A stretch of DNA of 64,000 bases from an uncultured bacterium (GTDB lineage: Bacteria; Cyanobacteriota; Vampirovibrionia; Gastranaerophilales; Gastranaerophilaceae): contig URXT01000003.1 of the NCBI GenBank assembly GCA_900551915.1, forward strand, positions 1-64,000, given 5' to 3'. Position numbers and translations under genes: made by a program. Each line of letters begins with the position of its first letter. Position 1 is the stretch's first letter. Of the stretch, positions 58,995 through 64,000 are shown one piece after another. The notes below the pieces were generated by a model, which saw only the letters and a list, made by a program, of their open reading frames with translations, did no database searches and was not told the DNA's origin.

Positions 58995-60323
58995 TTAGTC
59001 AACGATTATTTGTTCAGGCTCCTGTTTTGGCGCTTTTCTTTGCTGACGCTTTATAATAGAGTCAATATTGTTGAAATCTTCACTTTCAGCAAATACATTT
59101 TCGCTTTCTTCTGCTTTGTTAAGCTGTGCAAGAACAATCGGATCATCTTCTGTCGGCGGCGGTTCAGGCGCATCTTCCTTTTTAACGGGAGCTTCTGCTT
59201 TTGCCCTTACTTCGCCCTCTGTAACTGTGTTTAAAATATTTTCACTTCCTCTATCAACATCTTCAAGCATGCCTTTCATTTGTGAGCCAACCTTCTTAAT
59301 TGATTTGTCAGAAGTGAAGGTTACATTTTGCAGAATATTTCCGCTCTTAATTGAGGTCACAGCAAGGTTTTTACCGATGGTGTTGGCTTTCAGCAAATCA
59401 ACAACGCCGGTTGCGCCGTCAAAAATCAAATTGCTGCCGGTTACTGTTCTTTTATTATGCTGAGACTCATATTGTGTAATAAGATTTGCGGTGAAATTAG
59501 TATCAGAAGCGTAATCCTGAGCTACTTTCGCTTCTTTTGAAACCCCTTGCATAAGTTTTGAAATTCTATCAAAATCTGTTGTAAAATTCTCAATTTGCAC
59601 AGTTGAACTTTTGACTTCGTTATCCATCAAAAATCCAAGCTGGCCGTAACGGGCTTTTTCATCCTGCGTCATCTCTTCGCCGCTTTTAGCTTTGGCATCA
59701 AGAGTTTGCCATTCGTTCATCATCTCCTGAACTTTTTTTAAAGCGTTATTTTGAATGGATTGTGCATCGTCCGCTGAGATTTCAAGCTGTGAGGAATATT
59801 GTTCAAACTCTTTTTCAGCCTGCGTCAAAATTTCTTCTTGCGTGGTTACTTGTTTATTAAAAACTTTTGCAATATTTTTCTTGCCCATATCGCCGGCGTC
59901 ACCAATATCGGCAGCCAAACCGTCAGCATCGTTAATATCGTTTATGTCGCCGGTGTCAAGCTGATATTCAACAGTATTTGAATCCGCCATTGAATGTGCC
60001 CAATCAGAAACTTCTTTTGGGATTTCAACACCGTTATCCTCCATCTGCAAAATTTCTTCATAAGTATATTGCAGCCATTCAGGAGCATCCGGACGATTTT
60101 TCAATTGCAAAGAGTTACTCATATCCCCCAGAAGCGTACGTTGGTTGTGGTCTGACATAACTCCCAGTGCATATTCTCTAATATCATCATCCGACCAGCC
60201 CGCAAAATTGGGATTTGTTTTAAAGTCATCAATCAAATCCTGCAAAGTCGTACCCTGTTGGTAAGTTCTTTGCGTGAACATATCCTGCATAACTTTCTTT
60301 TTTATAGATTGAATACTTGACAT
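58995..60323 (-). CDS. large hypothetical acidic, coiled-coil protein
   Basis: The 442-residue protein has no signal peptide or membrane helix. It is acidic, with an Asp-rich repeat (DINDINDADGLAADIGDAGD, about 122-141), a helical coiled-coil middle (about 150-290) and a Pro/Glu/Lys-rich C-terminal tail (about 380-442). The N-terminus contains QDMFTQRTYQQGTTLQDLIDDF. The family is not recognised. Such a make-up suggests a scaffold or a protein exported by a signal-less route. The gene stands alone between mutL and trxA. Confidence 0.65.
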   Translation of the reverse strand: MSSIQSIKKKVMQDMFTQRTYQQGTTLQDLIDDFKTNPNFAGWSDDDIREYALGVMSDHNQRTLLGDMSNSLQLKNRPDAPEWLQYTYEEILQMEDNGVEIPKEVSDWAHSMADSNTVEYQLDTGDINDINDADGLAADIGDAGDMGKKNIAKVFNKQVTTQEEILTQAEKEFEQYSSQLEISADDAQSIQNNALKKVQEMMNEWQTLDAKAKSGEEMTQDEKARYGQLGFLMDNEVKSSTVQIENFTTDFDRISKLMQGVSKEAKVAQDYASDTNFTANLITQYESQHNKRTVTGSNLIFDGATGVVDLLKANTIGKNLAVTSIKSGNILQNVTFTSDKSIKKVGSQMKGMLEDVDRGSENILNTVTEGEVRAKAEAPVKKEDAPEPPPTEDDPIVLAQLNKAEESENVFAESEDFNNIDSIIKRQQRKAPKQEPEQIIVD

Positions 60324-60411
60324 TGAAGTGCGCCTTTCATAAATAATTACTTTGTTATAATTTACGGCACAAATACCGGAGGACTTTAGCGGGAATTTTT
60401 AATGAAATATT

Positions 60412-60457
60412 AAAAAAGCTGAATTTGCAAGCGTTTTAACTTTACAAATCCAGCTTT
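60412..60457 (-). terminator. rho-independent terminator of trxA
   Basis: On the minus strand AAAGCTGGATTTG and CAAATTCAGCTTT form a 13-bp stem with one mismatch, followed by a T-run. Confidence 0.7.
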
Positions 60458-60518
60458 ATAAAATGTTACAATTGGAACTCAGACGCGATTTGGCGATTTT
60501 CAGCCCGCGCCTTATTTA

Positions 60519-60842
60519 CTATAAATGTTTTTCAATATTTTGAATAATTGAAGATTTCGGCATCAAACCAACAAGTCTTTCAACCGCTTTTCCGTTCTTG
60601 AAAACAAGAAGGCTCGGAAGACCGCTGATTGAGTAATTTTTAGCAGTTTCAAGATTATCATCGGTGTTCATTTTTACAAATTTAACCTTATCGCCGAATT
60701 CTGTTGCAACTTCGTCCAAAATCGGGCCAAGTTTTCTGCACGGGCCGCACCATGGCGCCCAAAAGTCAACTACAACAGGGGTTTCTGAATTTAACACTTC
60801 TGCTTCGAATGCCGCGTCATTAATATCAACTGCATTTGACAT
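60519..60842 (-). CDS. trxA: thioredoxin
   Basis: The 107-residue protein has the active site FWAPWCGPCRK, the conserved cis-Pro in SGLPSLLVFKNGK and the usual C-terminal helix. It reduces protein disulfides in the cytoplasm. The AAGGAG site is clear and the length is normal. It is a single gene with its own terminator. Confidence 0.97.
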   Translation of the reverse strand: MSNAVDINDAAFEAEVLNSETPVVVDFWAPWCGPCRKLGPILDEVATEFGDKVKFVKMNTDDNLETAKNYSISGLPSLLVFKNGKAVERLVGLMPKSSIIQNIEKHL

Positions 60843-60938
60843 ATATATCTCCTTTATTTTTTAACTTTTACATGCGCCATTCTAACACAGAAAAAGTTTT
60901 TGTGCTATTATCTTAATAGAATTCAACAGGATAAAAAA

Positions 60939-61856
60939 ATGGCTAGAAAAAAGATTATAGAAATAGTTTTGGACACTGAAACAACAGGGCTGGATTACAC
61001 AAAAGAAAAGATGGTGGAATTTGCAGCAGTAAGACTTGAAAACGGCAAAATCAAAGACGAATTTCAAACTCTTATCAACCCCGAGCAGCACATCAGAAAA
61101 TCCAGCATTGCAATCCACGGGATTACGGCAGAAATGGTTGCGGATGCCCCCACAGAAGCAGAGGCAATGCCTAAAATCCTCGAATTTATCGGCGATTATC
61201 CGATAGTCGCCCACAACGCTATTTTTGATTACACCTTCATAAATGAAGCAAGCATTAGAACAACAGGAAAAGAAATCAAAAATCCACGGGTTGACAGCCA
61301 GCAGATGTTTAAAGAAGTTTATCCGGATTTGGATTCACACGGGCTTGATGCATTGACAAAAAAATTCAATGTCGATTTAACAAACCATCACAGAGCAATG
61401 GCTGATACAATGGGGCTTGCGCTTTGTTATCCTAAATTAAAAAAATTATATATGCAAAAATATGACTGGGAAGTTAAGCAGCTTGATAATGTAGAATATC
61501 TTTTTGAAAGATTTTTGAGAATTCAAAACACAATCAACACACTTCAATCAGAACTGCAGGATTTGAAATCAGTATTCAAGTTGTATTTCGAACAGGGCGG
61601 CCAGCCGATACGCTCGCAAACCGGCGAAACTCTTGTATACAATTCAAAACAGTCTTTCGGCTATGATTTCCACCAGATTAAAGATGTTTTGGAAGAGGTC
61701 GGGGCGTTTGAAAAAGCCGTAAAATTAAACACAGGTTTTGTTGACCGTCTTGTGGGCGGATACAGCCTTGATGAAGATAAAAGAGAAATCATTAAAGAAG
61801 CACGTCAGGAATTGACTGAAACAAGAAATATTCAAATTATAAAGGCAGGAAAGTAA
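60939..61856 (+). CDS. DnaQ-family 3'-5' exonuclease (DEDDh)
   Basis: The 305-residue protein starts at ATG 60939 (MARKKIIEIVLDTETTG); a longer start at 60900 lacks support. The exonuclease motifs are in order: ExoI VLDTETTGL, ExoII AHNAIFDYTF, ExoIII NHHRAMADT. The N-terminal 180 residues are the nuclease. The C-terminal 125 residues are helical, with a possible dimer or partner domain. It may be a proofreading subunit (epsilon-like) or a separate exonuclease. The MFS gene follows after 3 bases. Confidence 0.88.
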   Translation: MARKKIIEIVLDTETTGLDYTKEKMVEFAAVRLENGKIKDEFQTLINPEQHIRKSSIAIHGITAEMVADAPTEAEAMPKILEFIGDYPIVAHNAIFDYTFINEASIRTTGKEIKNPRVDSQQMFKEVYPDLDSHGLDALTKKFNVDLTNHHRAMADTMGLALCYPKLKKLYMQKYDWEVKQLDNVEYLFERFLRIQNTINTLQSELQDLKSVFKLYFEQGGQPIRSQTGETLVYNSKQSFGYDFHQIKDVLEEVGAFEKAVKLNTGFVDRLVGGYSLDEDKREIIKEARQELTETRNIQIIKAGK

Positions 61857-61859
61857 ATT

Positions 61860-63251
61860 ATGTTAAAAAAACTAGCTGATTTTTTTAAAGAGCCTCCTGT
61901 AAAAGAGACAATCCAGGATGCTGATGAAGTTAAAAAGATGTATTCTCACTGGCGTTTGAGAATTTTTTATGCATGTTTTATAGGATATACGATATTTTAT
62001 CTATGCAAAAAAAATATTGCAGTAGCACTGCCGGGTTTGAGCGCAGAATACGGTTATTCTAATACCGAACTCGGACTTTTGGGAAGTTCACTCTATTTGA
62101 CATACGGAATAGGAAAATTTGTAAACGGTGTAATTGCCGACAGAGCTGATGTAAGGAAATTTCTCCCGACAGCTTTGATTATGACTGCAATTGCAAACCT
62201 TTGCTTTGGATTGTCTGCTGTTTTCATAACCCCGGGTCAAGTATCTTTCTTTGGCTTGCCGACAACAACAATTCTTTTATGGCTGTTTGTATTTTTCTGG
62301 GGCGCAAGCGGCTGGTTCCAGTCAGCAGGCTTTCCGGCAGTTGCAAAAAGTTTGACTTACTGGTATTCAAACTCCGAACGCGGAACAAAATGGTCATTAT
62401 GGTCTTGTTCACATCAAGTTGGAACATTTTTAAGCGTAATTGTTTCAGGATTTTTGGTTGCACATTTCGGCTGGAAAATGGCATTTTTCGTTCCGGGCAC
62501 AATCGCAATTATTGTTGCAATATGGCTTTTTGACAGATTAAGAGACAGACCTCAATCATTAGGCCTTCCTGATATTGAAACTTACAATGATGAACCTTCT
62601 GCCCAAAAAACTAATTGCGAAGAAGACAACAGAACTTATGTTGAAATCTTCAAACAAAATATTTTATTCAACAAAACAATCTGGCTTTTGGCAATTGCAT
62701 ATATTTTTGTTTACATAATCAGATTTGGCGCAGAAGACTGGATGATAAAATATCTAAGCGAATCAAAAGGAAATACTCTTGAACTTGCGGCAATGAAATT
62801 AAGTTCTTTACCGCTTGTCGGAATTGCAGGAACAATTTGTGCAGGATTAATTTCCGATAAAATTTTTAAAGGACAGCGTGCACCGGTAAATCTTATTTAT
62901 CTTTTGGGTGTTGTAGCGTGTTTGGTACTTCTAAAATTTAATACAATTAGCAATATTGATTTCGTATTAATCGGACTTTTAGGCGCATTCACGTACGGTC
63001 CGCAAATGATGATTGGCGGACTTTGCGCGGTTGAATCCAGTTCCAAAAAAGTTGCCTCAGCCGCAACCGGATTTACAGGAACTTTTGGATATGTCGGGGC
63101 TGTTTTATCATCAACCGGTACAGGCTTTATGGTTGATAAATTCGGCTGGAACGGGGCTATTGTATTCTGGGTAATCTCGGCAGTAATTTGTATTGGAATT
63201 TGTACAGTCTTAATGCTGGATGAGAAAAAGAAAAAACAAAAAAATGCTTAA
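61860..63251 (+). CDS. MFS transporter, organophosphate antiporter family (UhpC/GlpT-like)
   Basis: The 463-residue protein has twelve membrane helices and the OPA-family stretch QSAGFPAVAKSLTYWYSNSE with RGTKWSLWSCSHQVGT. Its N-terminal region has FIGYTIFYLCKKNIAVALPGL, matching UhpC/UhpT/GlpT. It probably exchanges sugar phosphates or glycerol phosphate for phosphate, or senses them like UhpC. A terminator follows. It is probably in one transcript with the exonuclease. The exact substrate is not readable. Confidence 0.85.
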   Translation: MLKKLADFFKEPPVKETIQDADEVKKMYSHWRLRIFYACFIGYTIFYLCKKNIAVALPGLSAEYGYSNTELGLLGSSLYLTYGIGKFVNGVIADRADVRKFLPTALIMTAIANLCFGLSAVFITPGQVSFFGLPTTTILLWLFVFFWGASGWFQSAGFPAVAKSLTYWYSNSERGTKWSLWSCSHQVGTFLSVIVSGFLVAHFGWKMAFFVPGTIAIIVAIWLFDRLRDRPQSLGLPDIETYNDEPSAQKTNCEEDNRTYVEIFKQNILFNKTIWLLAIAYIFVYIIRFGAEDWMIKYLSESKGNTLELAAMKLSSLPLVGIAGTICAGLISDKIFKGQRAPVNLIYLLGVVACLVLLKFNTISNIDFVLIGLLGAFTYGPQMMIGGLCAVESSSKKVASAATGFTGTFGYVGAVLSSTGTGFMVDKFGWNGAIVFWVISAVICIGICTVLMLDEKKKKQKNA

Positions 63252-63255
63252 AATA

Positions 63256-63284
63256 AAAATCCCGTTTAGCAAAACGGGATTTTT
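63256..63284. terminator. bidirectional rho-independent terminator
   Basis: AAAAATCCCGTTT and AAAACGGGATTTTT form a long stem with T-runs on both strands, between convergent genes. Confidence 0.9.
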
Positions 63285-63302
63285 ATGCAAAATATTCAGA
63301 CA

Positions 63303-63776
63303 TTATTCTGGAAGTTTTGAAACTTCAACCCAATCAATGCTTCCGGATAATTCAAAAAGTTCATCGGGAGTTAATTCAATTGCTGAATTTGAACTTCCGC
63401 ATGCCGGAAAAACCGTTGAAAAACGTTTCAAAGATTCATCACAAAAAACTTCTACACAATCATTTTCAATTCCAAAAGGACAAACGCCGCCAATTTTGTG
63501 TCCGGTAAATTCGACAACTTCTTCGGGCGTAAGCATTTTGGCTTTCAAACCAAAAGTCTGGCGGAATTTTTTATTGTCAATTCTTGCATCGCCTGCCGCG
63601 CAAACCAGAATACACCCGCTTTCAGTTTTGAAAGAAAGCGTTTTACAAATCCTTGCACCGTCAGTATTCAAAGCCTTGGCTGCAAGTTCAACGGTCGCGC
63701 TTGACACGGAGAATTCCAAAATATCACCTTCACGTCCAAAATTTTTAAAATATTCTTTTACTTTTTCAATACTCAT
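63303..63776 (-). CDS. YbaK/EbsC-type aminoacyl-tRNA deacylase
   Basis: The 157-residue protein has the YbaK-fold motifs TVELAAKALNTDGARICKTL, RIDNKKFRQTFG and the GHKIGGVCPFG stretch with the substrate loop. It hydrolyses mischarged Cys-tRNA(Pro) or related species in the cytoplasm. An AAGGAGC site precedes the ATG. It follows the histidine kinase gene by 15 bases, so they are probably co-transcribed. Confidence 0.92.
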   Translation of the reverse strand: MSIEKVKEYFKNFGREGDILEFSVSSATVELAAKALNTDGARICKTLSFKTESGCILVCAAGDARIDNKKFRQTFGLKAKMLTPEEVVEFTGHKIGGVCPFGIENDCVEVFCDESLKRFSTVFPACGSSNSAIELTPDELFELSGSIDWVEVSKLPE

Positions 63777-63791
63777 TAGCTGCTCCTTGCA

Positions 63792-64000
63792 TCAATAATA
63801 TACGTCTGTTTCATAATCTTCATAATAACCATATTGCGGAAGGCTGAACCAAAATGTACTTCCGGAATTCAATCTTGACTTAAAACCGATATCGCCATGG
63901 TGTGCATTTGTAATAACTTTGCACAATGCAAGCCCGACACCTGAACCTTGCTGGCGTTTCAGTTTATCCCGATTGACCTGCGAGAAAAAGTTAAAGATTT
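63792..64000 (-). CDS. sensor histidine kinase, C-terminal end (cut by window edge)
   Basis: The last 69 codons of a gene that enters from the right edge. They contain FFSQVNRDKLKRQQGSGVGLALCKVI, the F and G2 boxes of the HATPase domain, then NSGSTFWFSLPQ, the usual end of that domain, and a short acidic and tyrosine-rich tail (YYEDYETDVYY). The kinase autophosphorylates a histidine and passes it to a response regulator. Its sensor part and partner lie outside the window. Confidence 0.88.
   Translation of the reverse strand, partial: IFNFFSQVNRDKLKRQQGSGVGLALCKVITNAHHGDIGFKSRLNSGSTFWFSLPQYGYYEDYETDVYY

Overview
The window reads as a chromosomal segment of a low-GC, diderm, fermentative bacterium, most probably a gut member of the Vampirovibrionia/Melainabacteria (Gastranaerophilales-like). 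This placement is an inference. It rests on the AT-rich sequence, lipid A and outer-membrane functions (lpxK, an MsbA-type flippase, an MCE protein, OmpH/Skp, a two-partner-secretion barrel), a trimeric bifurcating-type [FeFe] hydrogenase, several prepilin-like proteins with an FT(L/M)AEV signature, and lineage-type proteins carrying a short N-terminal 'SFxx' motif. No photosynthesis gene, transposase, phage module or CRISPR array was found.

Layout. 1-7.5 kb: an edge-truncated secreted protein, a putative metallopeptidase, two acyltransferase-3 proteins, a secreted trehalose-synthase-like GH13 enzyme, tRNA-Gln, small lineage-type proteins and an XRE regulator. 7.4-14 kb: mnmG, a TPR protein, the first prepilin-like locus and the rnhB/rbgA/rplS operon. 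14-26 kb: tRNA-Leu flanked by a tRNA-like remnant and a structured RNA candidate, ugd, msbA-like, a DUF1015 gene, a CHAP-like protein, coaE, a pseudouridine synthase, a thioesterase, a 44-residue rubredoxin, a membrane HELGH protein, tRNA-Pro, yidC-queA and an ART-like protein. 26-34 kb: lytic transglycosylase, MCE protein, lpxK, second prepilin-like locus, nth and a DUF2339 protein. 34-38 kb: hydrogenase operon. 38-47 kb: envelope proteins, bioD-bioA, a MITE-like repeat, third prepilin-like locus, a 31-residue membrane microprotein and a nucleoside transporter. 47-64 kb: a membrane-anchored starch-synthase-like protein, SGNH hydrolase, tRNA-Lys, regulator, pth, TPR protein, fourth prepilin-like locus, DNA methyltransferase, PiT-like permease, mutL, trxA, a DnaQ-type exonuclease, an OPA-family transporter, a YbaK-type deacylase and the end of a histidine kinase.

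The most striking signal is shared by the four prepilin-like loci. Each is preceded by a short ORF with its own Shine-Dalgarno that runs into a homopolymeric C or G tract of 9-12 bases, the only such tracts noticed. In every locus exactly one of the three tract-length classes fuses the short ORF in frame to the prepilin-like ORF. As sequenced, one locus is in frame (44.7 kb) and three are out of frame by a single base. Where two or three loci can be compared, the fused leader peptide is conserved in the in-frame register. I infer a dispersed, slipped-strand, phase-variable pseudopilin family. Other unusual items are a palindromic element inserted in frame in queA, a 19-bp perfect inverted repeat inside one prepilin leader, a starch-synthase domain on a membrane anchor and coiled coil, and a YidC with a large loop in an atypical place.
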